43,477 nucleotides of DNA from an uncultured Bacteroidales bacterium (lineage in GTDB: Bacteria > Bacteroidota > Bacteroidia > Bacteroidales > UBA932). The DNA is taken from positions 1-43,477 of the forward strand of contig CAMKAJ010000021.1 of NCBI GenBank assembly GCA_946410455.1, written 5' to 3'. A program made the position numbers and the translations under genes. The notes below the pieces were generated by a model. It did not search any database. It was given only the letters and a program-made list of their open reading frames with translations, and was not told where the DNA came from. This document shows, one piece after another, positions 24,528 through 32,937 of the stretch. Each line of letters begins with the position of its first letter. Position 1 is the first letter of the stretch.

Positions 24528-26155
24528 TGAGAGCTTATTCCATATTAGTCGCTCTTGCGCTTCTGCCCGTGATGGCCGAGGCCGGAATCGTAAAGGGGAG
24601 GGTAACTGCCAACGGCAAGCCGCTTGCCGGCGTACAGGTCTCCGACGGCCGCCAGATAGTGCTCACTAACGCCAATGGCAAGTATTCCATGAATACCGAC
24701 AAGGCCGACAGCGTAGTGTTCATCACCACCCCTTCCGGCTACAGGGCCACCATGATGGACGAAATCCGTCCCGGCTTCTGGCAGCTTCTGACAGAGGCTC
24801 CAGCCCGCACGGAAGTGCACGACTTTACTCTTGAACCCGAGGACCAGAAGGACTACAGCGTGATTTTTATCACCGACTGCCATTTTGCCGCCAATCCTTC
24901 GCGTAACGACCTGGAGCGCTTCACAACCGAAGTTCTCCCCGTTATCCAGAGGGAATATGATGCTGCTGCGGCTCGTGGACCGGTGTACTCTATGAATCTG
25001 GGCGACTTCTCCCACGACCTCTACTGGTACGATTTCGCTCTCAACGAGTATGGGGCCGAGCAGTTCCTGGCCAAGTCCGGGTTCCCGGCTCCTGTGTACT
25101 CCGTTACCGGGAACCACGATAACGACGGTGCAGTTGCCGGCTTGGGTGGCAAAACCGACTTCTGCTCTGCGTGGAATTACCGCCACACCTGGGGGCCTGC
25201 ATGCTATTCTGTGAATATCGGTGCAGACCACTGGATTTTCATGGATTCGGTGGAATACCTGAATGAGGGGGCGCCCGATGCAAAGCACAAGAATATAAAC
25301 GGCACTCGTAATTACAAGTGTCTCTTTATCGACAAGTACCTGGACTGGCTCCTCGAAGACCTCAAGTACGTGCCGGCCGATACCCGTATTTTCTTGTGCT
25401 GCCACGTGCCGGTTTTCAACGATGCCAGCAAGTCGGAAGTTCTGCAGCCCGGACAGCAGGAAAAACTGGACGAGATATTCAAGGATTTCTCCCGGGTGTA
25501 CATTTATTCAGGACATACGCACAAGATTATCAATACTTCTACCGGAAAGTTTACCCGCTTCCACCAGTCTATTTTTGGTGCTACTTCCGGCAGTATGTGG
25601 CAGCATCCGCAGGGCTACCAGTGCATAGGTTCCGACGGTTGCAACCAGTCAATCAATGTGATGGATTGCAGCGTGCCCGATCCCAGGCCCCGCTATGTGG
25701 CTATTAACGGAAGCCCCAAAGAGATGCGCATTTTCGACATCAATGCTGTGGGGCAGTTCTACCGCGAAGACCCGCAGTGCCGCATCTTCCACAAGCTGTA
25801 TCCAAACCGTACCTGGTATGCCGACTCCAAGTTTGAGAATATGATTTATGTGAACTGGTGGGGTTGTGCTCCCGGGCTCAAGCTGGAAATACTCGAGGAC
25901 GGCCGTCCGCTCGAAGTTTCCAAGGTCAAGTGGGACGATCCGTTGTATGTAATCACTTATGTAACACCTAAGTTACATGAGGCCAGCAAGCCCTCCAAGT
26001 CTATCATGAACGATAAAAAGATGCCTCACAGCTTCGTGGCCCATGCCACTACTGCTACAGCTCCCGTGCTGGTGCGGGTGAGCGACGAAAAAGGCAACGT
26101 GCTCTACGAAGAAGAACTTGTAAGACCGAAAACTTTTAACAAAAACATTCAATAA
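24527..26155 (+). CDS. Secreted calcineurin-like metallophosphoesterase
   Basis: 542 residues. Signal peptide ([19 protein letters not shown]) predicts export. Residues about 20-105 form an N-terminal beta-sandwich domain (VKGRVTANGKPLAGVQVSDG). The central domain has the two-metal phosphoesterase motifs in order: FITDCHFA (DxH), NLGDFSHD (GDxxxD), SVTGNHDNDG (GNHD), CCHVPVF and YSGHTHKI (GHxH). Residues about 395-542 are the C-terminal domain found in this Bacteroidota phosphoesterase group. Substrate unknown, probably a phosphate ester or cell-surface compound in the periplasm. It overlaps gcvPB by one base, so it is the last or next-to-last cistron of the gcv transcript, although no metabolic link is evident. 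Confidence 0.88.
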   Translation: MRAYSILVALALLPVMAEAGIVKGRVTANGKPLAGVQVSDGRQIVLTNANGKYSMNTDKADSVVFITTPSGYRATMMDEIRPGFWQLLTEAPARTEVHDFTLEPEDQKDYSVIFITDCHFAANPSRNDLERFTTEVLPVIQREYDAAAARGPVYSMNLGDFSHDLYWYDFALNEYGAEQFLAKSGFPAPVYSVTGNHDNDGAVAGLGGKTDFCSAWNYRHTWGPACYSVNIGADHWIFMDSVEYLNEGAPDAKHKNINGTRNYKCLFIDKYLDWLLEDLKYVPADTRIFLCCHVPVFNDASKSEVLQPGQQEKLDEIFKDFSRVYIYSGHTHKIINTSTGKFTRFHQSIFGATSGSMWQHPQGYQCIGSDGCNQSINVMDCSVPDPRPRYVAINGSPKEMRIFDINAVGQFYREDPQCRIFHKLYPNRTWYADSKFENMIYVNWWGCAPGLKLEILEDGRPLEVSKVKWDDPLYVITYVTPKLHEASKPSKSIMNDKKMPHSFVAHATTATAPVLVRVSDEKGNVLYEEELVRPKTFNKNIQ

Positions 26156-26161
26156 ATCTTT

Positions 26162-26932
26162 ATGAAAAATTATTTTGATCTTAGCGGCCGCGTGGCCGTT
26201 GTTACCGGTGCTTCTACTGGTCTTGGACTTCAGATGGCAAAGGCTTTCGCCAGCCAGGGTGCAAATCTTGTCCTTCTTGCAAGACGTATGAATCTCCTCG
26301 AGGAGAATGCAAAGGCAATCCACGAAGAGTTTGGTGTAGAGGTCCTGCCTTTCGCCTGCGATATTACTGACACAGAAAAGGTTAAGGCTGCTGTTGCCGC
26401 CACCATCGAGAAGTTTGGACGCGTTGATATCCTTATGAACAACGCAGGTACAGGAGCTGTCGCTCCCGCAGAAGAGATTACCGACGAGCAGTTCAAGCAC
26501 GAGCTCGACATCGACCTCTTCGGAACTTTCAACTGCTCCCGCGAATTTGGCAAGGAGATGATCAAGGCCGGTTACGGACGCATCATCAATATCGCTTCCA
26601 TGTACGGTCTGGTGGGCAACCTCATCTGCGGCAGCGCACCTTATCATGCAGCCAAGGGTGGTGTGGTTAACCTGACCCGCGCACTCGCAGCAGAGTGGGG
26701 CAAGTACGGTATCACCGTCAACAGCATCTGCCCCGGTTATTTCTACACCGACCTTACAACTGCTACCCTCGATTCCGACTACTTCCAGGCAATCGCAAAG
26801 CAGAACATCCCTATGGCACGTTACGGAAAGGCTGGCGAGCTCGACACCTGCGCCCTATTCCTGGCATCTCCCGCCAGCACCTATGTGAATGGCCAGAACA
26901 TCGCCGTTGACGGTGGCTACACCTGCATCTAA
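26162..26932 (+). CDS. SDR-family dehydrogenase, gluconate 5-dehydrogenase-like
   Basis: 256 residues, cytoplasmic classical short-chain dehydrogenase. Cofactor motif TGASTGLG (residues 15-22), NNAG near 93, catalytic Tyr161 and Lys165 (YHAAK) preceded by IINIASMYG with the active-site Ser, and the C-terminal NGQNIAVDGGYT typical of the family. The overall sequence resembles gluconate 5-dehydrogenase / 2-deoxy-gluconate dehydrogenases used in hexuronate or gluconate metabolism, but SDR substrate cannot be fixed from sequence. ARR after beta-2 favours NADP(H). Follows the phosphoesterase by 6 nt on the same strand. The convergent SRP RNA terminates just after its stop. Confidence 0.85.
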   Translation: MKNYFDLSGRVAVVTGASTGLGLQMAKAFASQGANLVLLARRMNLLEENAKAIHEEFGVEVLPFACDITDTEKVKAAVAATIEKFGRVDILMNNAGTGAVAPAEEITDEQFKHELDIDLFGTFNCSREFGKEMIKAGYGRIINIASMYGLVGNLICGSAPYHAAKGGVVNLTRALAAEWGKYGITVNSICPGYFYTDLTTATLDSDYFQAIAKQNIPMARYGKAGELDTCALFLASPASTYVNGQNIAVDGGYTCI

Positions 26933-26941
26933 ACGAAAAAA

Positions 26942-27043
26942 GGGAAAGCACCCATGTATCGCACCGCTACAACCTCATACCCTTGCTGCGTTCCCGCCCT
27001 GGGGGAGTTTTGAGGGAGCTGGTCGTACAGGACTTTCCCTGCC
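26942..27043 (-). ncRNA. ffs: Signal recognition particle RNA (small bacterial type, 4.5S)
   Basis: About 100 nt on the minus strand. The apical domain has the SRP signature: CCAGGGC, then the GGAA-type tetraloop (CGGGAACG), then CAGCAAGGG with the AGCA side of the symmetric loop that binds Ffh. The terminal helix is closed by GGGAAAG (27039-27033) pairing with CTTTCCC (26948-26942). A T-run (complement of 26936-26941) follows directly, giving a natural 3' end. A -7 box TAACTTTG lies just upstream. No SRP protein gene is nearby. Exact ends are estimated to a few bases. Confidence 0.88.
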
Positions 27044-27044
27044 G

Positions 27045-27052
27045 CAAAGTTA
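27045..27052 (-). promoter_or_regulatory. -7 box for SRP RNA
   Basis: The minus strand reads TAACTTTG, full TAnnTTTG match, immediately before the predicted RNA 5' end. The area upstream is shared with the cdd terminator hairpin. Confidence 0.55.
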
Positions 27053-27054
27053 AT

Positions 27055-27091
27055 AAAAAATCGGAGAAAGCATCGCTCTCTCCGATTTTTC
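27055..27091 (-). terminator. Terminator of the ftsE-pgm-cdd transcript
   Basis: TCGGAGA (27061-27067) pairs with TCTCCGA (27079-27085), extended by an A-run/T-run on either side, giving a stem of about 12 bp. On the minus strand it is followed by TTTTTT (27055-27060) and begins two bases after the cdd stop. It lies where a -33 region for the SRP promoter would be expected. Confidence 0.75.
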
Positions 27092-27092
27092 T

Positions 27093-27566
27093 TTAAATGC
27101 TGTCGAAAATCAGCGGCAGGATGTCGTCCACTTTATCGAACTTCCAAATCTTTTTGCCGCCAACCATAATCACGCTCATGGGTTTCCCGGACTTGGACTG
27201 GTACTGCGCCATCACCTGGCGGCAGGCTCCGCAAGGGGTTGCAGGCTCGTCTGTTATATGACCCCACACCCCGCCGGCCAGAGCAATGCTGCACATATCC
27301 TTGTCGGGATACTTTGCGCCGGCGGCAAACATCGCCGTGCGCTCGGCGCAGAGCCCGGAAGGGAAGGCGGCGTTCTCCTGGTTGGCGCCGCACACAATCT
27401 GTCCGTTAGACAGGCGCACTGCAGCACCCACGTTGAAGTGGGAGTAGGGTGCATAAGAACCCCTCATCCCTTCGAGGGCGGCCTGCGCGAGTTCGCGGTC
27501 TTCTGCATTCAGCTCGTCTATGGATGCAAATTCCTGGTAGCTGATGTTGATTTTCTGCTCTGTCAT
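27093..27566 (-). CDS. cdd: Cytidine deaminase
   Basis: 157 residues; zinc enzyme that deaminates cytidine and deoxycytidine to uridines in pyrimidine salvage. YAPYSHFNVGAAV near residue 38 binds substrate; the catalytic motif is C73-A-E75 (GLCAERTAMF), with the other zinc ligands C112 and C115 in TPCGACRQ. Homotetrameric type by length, slightly longer than the usual 130 or so because of N- and C-terminal extensions. Lies 23 nt downstream of the phosphosugar mutase on the same strand and ends at a strong terminator, so it is the last gene of the ftsE-pgm-cdd transcript. Confidence 0.93.
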   Translation of the reverse strand: MTEQKINISYQEFASIDELNAEDRELAQAALEGMRGSYAPYSHFNVGAAVRLSNGQIVCGANQENAAFPSGLCAERTAMFAAGAKYPDKDMCSIALAGGVWGHITDEPATPCGACRQVMAQYQSKSGKPMSVIMVGGKKIWKFDKVDDILPLIFDSI

Positions 27567-27589
27567 TGGTTATCAGTTTCTTGTGTATT

Positions 27590-29251
27590 CTATGTAAACT
27601 GCTGCTTGAGCTGGGCTATCTTGGCGTCGGCATCGGCTCCCTTGGCTCCGAAGTAGAACTTGATCTTGGGCTCGGTGCCGGAAGGACGTACAGATACCAC
27701 GTCGCCGGCCTCGTCGAAGAACTGAAGCACGTTGGAACTGGGCTGCCCTGTCTTCTCCGGCTGCAGGTAGTCAACTACCTTGATAACCGGCGAGCCGCAG
27801 AGCTCTCTGGGAGGGTTCTTGCGCATGTCAACCATAATCTGCTGGATTTCCTGGGCGCCGCTCACACCCTTGCGCACCAGGCTCACGAGGCCCTCCTTGC
27901 GGTAGCCGAATTCGGCATAGATCTTCTGCATGAGCTGATAGAGGGTAAGCCCCTTGCTGGCGGCCCATGCCGCACATTCGGCAACCATCATACAGGTTAC
28001 GGGCGCATCTTTGTCGCGTACGAACTCGCCAACGTTGAAGCCGTAGCTCTCCTCGCCGCCGCAGATGAACTCTCCGCCTTCTGCCTCCTTGCGCTTCACC
28101 ACCTCGGCTATGTACTTGAAGCCGGTGAGCACGTTATAGACGGGCACTCCAAAGCTCTTGCAGATTTCGGTGATGAGCTCTGTGGTGACTATGGTCTTAA
28201 CTACATACTTGCCCGGGGTGAGCTTGCCGAGTTCCTTCCAGCGGGTGAGGATGTAGTAGGTGAGCATAGAAGCGGTCTGGTTGCCGTTGAAGAGCACTAT
28301 CTTGCCCTCGTCGTCGCGTACCGCAATACCTACGCGGTCGGCGTCGGGGTCGGTGCCAATTACAATGTCGGCACCGGTGGCCTCGGCCTTGCCTATCGCC
28401 AGCTTAAGCGCTGCCGGCTCCTCGGGGTTGGGCGAGACGCAAGTGGGGAAGTTGCCGTCCGATATGTCCTGCTCGGGCACATGGATGATGTTCTCAAAGC
28501 CGCTGCGCCTCAGAATCTCGGGCACCAGGCGCACGCCGCATCCGTGGAGCGGAGTGTAAACAATCTTGATGTCTTTGTGCTCGGCAACGGCCTCGGGGCT
28601 GAGGCGGAGCGACAGAAGGTCGCGCAGGTACAGCTCGTCCACATCTGTGCCCATACTCTCAATTTCGCCGCAGCGCAGCCCTGCCTCGAACTTCACCATG
28701 GAAGGGTCGGTAATCTTGGCCACTTCTGCCACAATCTCCTTATCTACCGGAGAGGTGACCTGTCCGCCGTCGGACCAGGATACCTTGTAGCCGTTGTACT
28801 CCTTGGGGTTGTGGGAGGCGGTTATCATGATGCCGGCCACCGCTTTCTTGAGACGCACTGCGTAGCTCATTTCGGGGGTAGGGCGGATGTTATCGAAAAT
28901 ATAAACGTGTATGCCGTTGGCAGAAAGCACGTCGGCGGCGATGCGCGCGAACTCCTTGCTGTTGTTCCTGGAATCGAAAGAAATCACCACCTTGGGGTCG
29001 TCTCCGTCGTAGTGGGAGAGGATATAGTTTGCAAGTCCCTGTGTAGCCATGCCCACAGTGTACTTGTTCATTCGGTTGGTACCCACGCCCATGATGCCGC
29101 GCAGTCCGCCGGTGCCGAATTCAAGGTCTTTGTAGAAAGCATCCTCGAGGGTTACGGGATCCTCGTTGCGAAGCTTCAGTATCTGCATTTTGGTGGCCTG
29201 GTCGAAGTCTCCGTCCAGCCATTTCTGGGCTTTAAGTTCAAATTCTTTCAT
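27590..29251 (-). CDS. Phosphoglucomutase/phosphomannomutase family (phospho-sugar mutase)
   Basis: 553 residues from [12 protein letters not shown] at 29251; this ATG overlaps the upstream stop as ATGA, so it is preferred to an ATG four codons earlier. Interconverts hexose 1- and 6-phosphates, for glycogen, nucleotide-sugar and surface-glycan supply. Catalytic phosphoserine S146 in TASHNPKEYNGYK; metal loop GTDPDADRVGIAV; sugar-binding GGEESYGF; phosphate-binding RPSGTEPKIKFYF at the C-terminus. The length and EFGTGGLRGIMGVGTNRMN near residue 44 match the long PgcA-like bacterial form. Middle gene of the minus-strand operon. Confidence 0.93.
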   Translation of the reverse strand: MKEFELKAQKWLDGDFDQATKMQILKLRNEDPVTLEDAFYKDLEFGTGGLRGIMGVGTNRMNKYTVGMATQGLANYILSHYDGDDPKVVISFDSRNNSKEFARIAADVLSANGIHVYIFDNIRPTPEMSYAVRLKKAVAGIMITASHNPKEYNGYKVSWSDGGQVTSPVDKEIVAEVAKITDPSMVKFEAGLRCGEIESMGTDVDELYLRDLLSLRLSPEAVAEHKDIKIVYTPLHGCGVRLVPEILRRSGFENIIHVPEQDISDGNFPTCVSPNPEEPAALKLAIGKAEATGADIVIGTDPDADRVGIAVRDDEGKIVLFNGNQTASMLTYYILTRWKELGKLTPGKYVVKTIVTTELITEICKSFGVPVYNVLTGFKYIAEVVKRKEAEGGEFICGGEESYGFNVGEFVRDKDAPVTCMMVAECAAWAASKGLTLYQLMQKIYAEFGYRKEGLVSLVRKGVSGAQEIQQIMVDMRKNPPRELCGSPVIKVVDYLQPEKTGQPSSNVLQFFDEAGDVVSVRPSGTEPKIKFYFGAKGADADAKIAQLKQQFT

Positions 29252-29916
29252 ATTTCTTTGCATGTTTCGTCTCTAGTCTCGAATACGCGGCCGGGGTAGT
29301 GCTCGATAATGCTGCGGTTGTGCGTCACCATCACTATGGCGGTACCGTTCTCGCGGTTGATGCGCATGAGCAGCTGCAGAATTCCTTCTGCGGTCTCGGC
29401 ATCGAGGTTGCCGGTGGGCTCGTCTGCTATGATTACCTCGGGTGAGTTGAGGATTGCGCGGGCAATGGCGATGCGCTGCTGCTCTCCGCCGGAAAGCTGG
29501 TGCGGCATCTTGTGCGCCTTGGTGCGCATGCCCACTCCGTCGAGCGCTTCTGCGATGCGCTTGTCCATGGCCTCGCGGTCTTTCCATCCAGTGGCTTTGA
29601 GCACAAAATCAAGGTTGGACTCTACGCTGCGGTCCATAAGCAGCTGGAAGTCCTGGAATACCACTCCGAGTTTGCGGCGGAGCATAGGTATGTCGCGCTT
29701 GCGAAGAGTTGCAAGATTGTATCCGCAAACCTCTCCCTGGCCGCGCTGCAGAGGGTTTTCTGCAATGATTGTCCTGATGATTGAGGTCTTTCCGGTACCA
29801 ACTTTCCCAACGATGTAAACCAGGTCGCCCTCGTGGACTTCCATGTTCATCCCGTAAACTACAATGCTCTCACCGCTGGTGATGTCGGCATCTTTGAAAA
29901 ATATCACATTTTTCAT
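29248..29916 (-). CDS. ftsE: FtsE-like ABC transporter ATP-binding protein
   Basis: 222 residues. ATPase of an FtsEX-type complex, which signals across the inner membrane to cell-wall hydrolases during division. Walker A GKVGTGKT (residues 37-44), Q-loop [14 protein letters not shown], signature LSGGEQQR, Walker B plus D-loop [11 protein letters not shown], switch MVTHN. The Q-loop region with FQDF and LLMDRSV, and short length, favour FtsE over LolD. No ftsX lies beside it in the window, which is normal in many Bacteroidota. First gene of a coupled operon; promoter 23 nt upstream, diverging from the TPR gene. Confidence 0.8.
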   Translation of the reverse strand: MKNVIFFKDADITSGESIVVYGMNMEVHEGDLVYIVGKVGTGKTSIIRTIIAENPLQRGQGEVCGYNLATLRKRDIPMLRRKLGVVFQDFQLLMDRSVESNLDFVLKATGWKDREAMDKRIAEALDGVGMRTKAHKMPHQLSGGEQQRIAIARAILNSPEVIIADEPTGNLDAETAEGILQLLMRINRENGTAIVMVTHNRSIIEHYPGRVFETRDETCKEI

Positions 29917-29939
29917 GCAATTTCTGGCCTTAAACTCTG

Positions 29940-29947
29940 CAAATATA
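29940..29947 (-). promoter_or_regulatory. -7 box for ftsE-pgm-cdd
   Basis: The minus strand reads TATATTTG, full match, 23 nt before the ftsE ATG at 29916; back to back with the TPR-gene box. Confidence 0.5.
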
Positions 29948-29959
29948 AGTTATTTTGAG

Positions 29960-29967
29960 TAAATTTG
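29960..29967 (+). promoter_or_regulatory. -7 box for the TPR protein and barrel gene
   Basis: TAAATTTG, full match, 19 nt before the ATG at 29987; 12 nt from the divergent ftsE box. Confidence 0.5.
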
Positions 29968-29986
29968 TAAGTTAATAGATAAATTT

Positions 29987-32932
29987 ATGCGAGTAAGGTT
30001 TTTCTTGGCTGCTTTATTGCTCTCTGCTTCGCTTTTTGCGTCGCCCGACACAGACCCGGCATTGTTCCGGGAGGCAGTCACTCTATATAGCAACGGAATG
30101 TACGAGAGGGCCGCAACCCTCTTTGACAAAATGCACGGCGAGCCCGAGAGCGACGGTTACGCTCTGCTGTGTTCCATCAAGATGAAGTCGGCCGAGGTGG
30201 ACGAGTTGGTGGCGGCGTACGAGAAACGCTGGGAGCGTACGGCGGTAAGCGACATGGTCAATTGGGAATATGCCTGCCTGCTGTTCGATGCCGGCCGTTA
30301 CAAGGAGGCTCTCGGCCGATTTGGTATGCTCAAAGTCAAGCGGGTAGAGCCTGCCCTCCGTCCCGAGCTGGCGTTCAAGAAGGGCTACAGCTGCTTCTCC
30401 CTGCATGATTATGCAGCCGCAAAAAGGCATTTCGCAGAAGTCGAGCAGCTCCAGATGTCCGACTACAAGGCTCCTGCCAGGTATTCCCTTGGCTTCATCG
30501 CATACGAAGAAAAGAATTTCACCCAGGCCATCAAGTGGTTCTCTCTTTCTGCTACCGACCCGCGCTTTGAGCAGCTCTCCAAGTTCTATCTTGTAGATTG
30601 CCACTTCATGCTCAAAGACTACGCTTACGTTCTCTCGGAGGGCGAGGCCCTGTATGACTCTCTCCCCGACCTGCGGAAGCACCGTATGGCCCGTATGCTC
30701 TCTGAGGCCTATCTTGTGAGGGGGAATAAGACCAAGGCCAAGGAGTTCTACTCGGCAATCTCTACAGACAACATGAGCCGTGCAGACTGGTTCTTTGCCG
30801 GCTCGGTGATGTACGCCGTAGAAGATTGGAAGGGAGCGATTACCAATTTCTCGAATATGCCGGACCGCAGCGATTCGCTCGGCCAGATTGCAAACTACCA
30901 GCTTGCCAATGCATGGCTCAAGACAGGCAACAACGTAAATGCCATGAATTCCTTCCAGGATGCATCTGATGTGGCCTGGAACAAGACCATGCAAGAAGAT
31001 GCAATGTTCAATTACGCCAAGCTGGCCTTCGACCTCAATAAAGACCCCAAGCCTTTCAAGGATTACATAGCCCGCTACAATACTTCCAAGCACGGCGACG
31101 AGATATACAACTACATGGCTCTCACCGCATTGTATAGCCGCGATTACGCCGGAGCCGTAGAGGCCTACGACAAGATAGACGAGCTCGACGCAGACCAGCA
31201 GAGCAACTACATCAAGGCCTACTATCTCAGGGGAGAGCAGCTTATCAGCAGCGGGGCCTACCGTGATGCCATCCCTTGCATGAAGGCAGCTGCATATTAT
31301 CTGCCCAAGCACGACAAGATAAACCAGCTGGCCCGCTACTGGCAGGCCGAGGCCAATTACAAGGCGGAGAATTATAGCGAGGCCGCTCAAATATTCGCAG
31401 ACCTTTACAACCTTTCCGCTCTCCAGGATGAGGCGGAAGGCAAACTCCTCTCGTACAATGTGGCGTATGCTCATTTCAAGAACAGGGAGTATCCGGCGGC
31501 GGCCCGCTGGTTCGACATCTACCTGAACGAGGGGGATAAAAGCGCCCGCCAGGATGCTCTTATGCGCAGGGGCGATTGCGATTTCGCCCGGCGCGATTAT
31601 GCCGCCGCGATCCAGGCTTACCGCAGGGCAGTCAATGAGACAGGCGTCAACGACAATATCTATCCCTATCACCAACTGGCTCTCTGCTACGGACTTACCG
31701 GAGACAAGAAGGCCAAGGTGAACGCCCTTTCCTTCGTGCTGAAAGCAGATCCCAATACCCCTATGTACGCAGATGGACTGTATGAACTTGGCCGCGCGTG
31801 TATGGACGTGAACGACAATGCCGGAGCCATGACTGCCTTCACCCTTCTGCGCGACAATTCCAAGGACAAAGAAACCCGCGCCAAAGCCCTCATTGGCATG
31901 GGTATGGTAGGGCGAAACAGCTCCGATTACGATTCTGCTCTCAGTTGCTACAAGGAGGTCGTGAACTTGATCCCCGGCAGCCAGTACAGCGAGGATGCCC
32001 TTTATGCCATCGAGTCCATTTATCAGACACTCAAGACTCCCGAGAAATATCTGGAGTATGTAGAGACGAACAATCTGGCTTCCGGCAAGTCTGCTTCCGA
32101 CAAAGAGGAGCTGTACTTCAACACCGCCGAGCAAGTGTTCCTCTCGGGCAATTATGCGCAGGCTGCAGCTTCGCTCCAGAAGTATCTGGACAATTACCCC
32201 TCAGGCAAGCACGTTACCAGCGCTCTCTTCTACATGGGGGAGTCTTATGCTTCCCTGGGTAACAAGGAGAAGGCTTGTGATTACTACGAGAAGGTTGTGG
32301 AGGCCCCGGATGCAGGTTCGTTTGCTGAGACTTCGCTACTGCGTCTGGCTACCCTGAACTACAGCCTGGAGCGTTATCAGCCTGCCTACGAGGTTTATTC
32401 CAAGCTTGCCGAACGGGCACGCTTCGACGAAAACCGCACCCTGGCTGCGTACGGCAAGATGCGTTCCGCTTACAAGGCCCGTCTGTACGAGCAGGCCGCT
32501 GCAGCTGCTGCAGAAGTAGATGCTCTGCAAGGACAGTCGGCTGAACAGAAGCGTGAGGCTCAGTACATCAGGGCCAAGTCGCTGCTCTCTTGCAGCCGCA
32601 GGGACGAGGCGCTGGATGCCTTCCGCAAGCTCACCGCCGAGCCTTCTACAGACGAGGGAGCAGAGGCCTGCTACATCATTATCCAGGATGCATTCGACCG
32701 TGCCGATTACGAGCAGGTGCAGAAGATGGTGTTCGACTTCTCCGGCAAGGCCGGCGGCCAGAATTACTGGCTGGCCCGTACCTACATCACCCTGGCAGAT
32801 ACCTTTGGCAAACTCGGGCAAGACACTCAGGCCAAGGCCACCCTGGAGAGTATACGCGACGGCTACACCCCCGAGAAGCCGGAAGATGACATCCAGGATC
32901 TCGTGCAGTCCAGACTCAACAAACTTAACTAG
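29987..32932 (+). CDS. Exported tetratricopeptide-repeat protein
   Basis: 981 residues. N-terminal signal peptide (MRVRFFLAALLLSASLFAS) with export to the periplasm; no lipobox Cys. Nearly the whole mature protein is TPR-like helical hairpins, for example ALFREAVTLYSNGMYERAA at the start, YSLGFIAYEEKNFTQAIKWF, and AEQVFLSGNYAQAAASLQKY followed by SALFYMGESYASLGNKEKAC, the latter like the BamD/YbgF repeat. No enzymatic domain. It probably acts as a periplasmic scaffold for outer-membrane or gliding-type complexes. Five bases separate it from the outer-membrane barrel gene, which is the best clue to its partner. The pair next to gyrB is, as I recall, a common Bacteroidota arrangement. Confidence 0.85.
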   Translation: MRVRFFLAALLLSASLFASPDTDPALFREAVTLYSNGMYERAATLFDKMHGEPESDGYALLCSIKMKSAEVDELVAAYEKRWERTAVSDMVNWEYACLLFDAGRYKEALGRFGMLKVKRVEPALRPELAFKKGYSCFSLHDYAAAKRHFAEVEQLQMSDYKAPARYSLGFIAYEEKNFTQAIKWFSLSATDPRFEQLSKFYLVDCHFMLKDYAYVLSEGEALYDSLPDLRKHRMARMLSEAYLVRGNKTKAKEFYSAISTDNMSRADWFFAGSVMYAVEDWKGAITNFSNMPDRSDSLGQIANYQLANAWLKTGNNVNAMNSFQDASDVAWNKTMQEDAMFNYAKLAFDLNKDPKPFKDYIARYNTSKHGDEIYNYMALTALYSRDYAGAVEAYDKIDELDADQQSNYIKAYYLRGEQLISSGAYRDAIPCMKAAAYYLPKHDKINQLARYWQAEANYKAENYSEAAQIFADLYNLSALQDEAEGKLLSYNVAYAHFKNREYPAAARWFDIYLNEGDKSARQDALMRRGDCDFARRDYAAAIQAYRRAVNETGVNDNIYPYHQLALCYGLTGDKKAKVNALSFVLKADPNTPMYADGLYELGRACMDVNDNAGAMTAFTLLRDNSKDKETRAKALIGMGMVGRNSSDYDSALSCYKEVVNLIPGSQYSEDALYAIESIYQTLKTPEKYLEYVETNNLASGKSASDKEELYFNTAEQVFLSGNYAQAAASLQKYLDNYPSGKHVTSALFYMGESYASLGNKEKACDYYEKVVEAPDAGSFAETSLLRLATLNYSLERYQPAYEVYSKLAERARFDENRTLAAYGKMRSAYKARLYEQAAAAAAEVDALQGQSAEQKREAQYIRAKSLLSCSRRDEALDAFRKLTAEPSTDEGAEACYIIIQDAFDRADYEQVQKMVFDFSGKAGGQNYWLARTYITLADTFGKLGQDTQAKATLESIRDGYTPEKPEDDIQDLVQSRLNKLN

Positions 32933-32937
32933 CCCCC

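Noticed and set aside
27566..29299. 577-residue open frame on the plus strand opposite the phosphosugar mutase
   Set aside because: It is the antisense of a gene with full catalytic motifs, and its sequence is His/Val/Gly-rich shadow composition with no domain.
30083..32134. 683-residue open frame antisense to the TPR gene
   Set aside because: Antisense shadow of a TPR gene with a signal peptide and promoter; no recognisable motifs.
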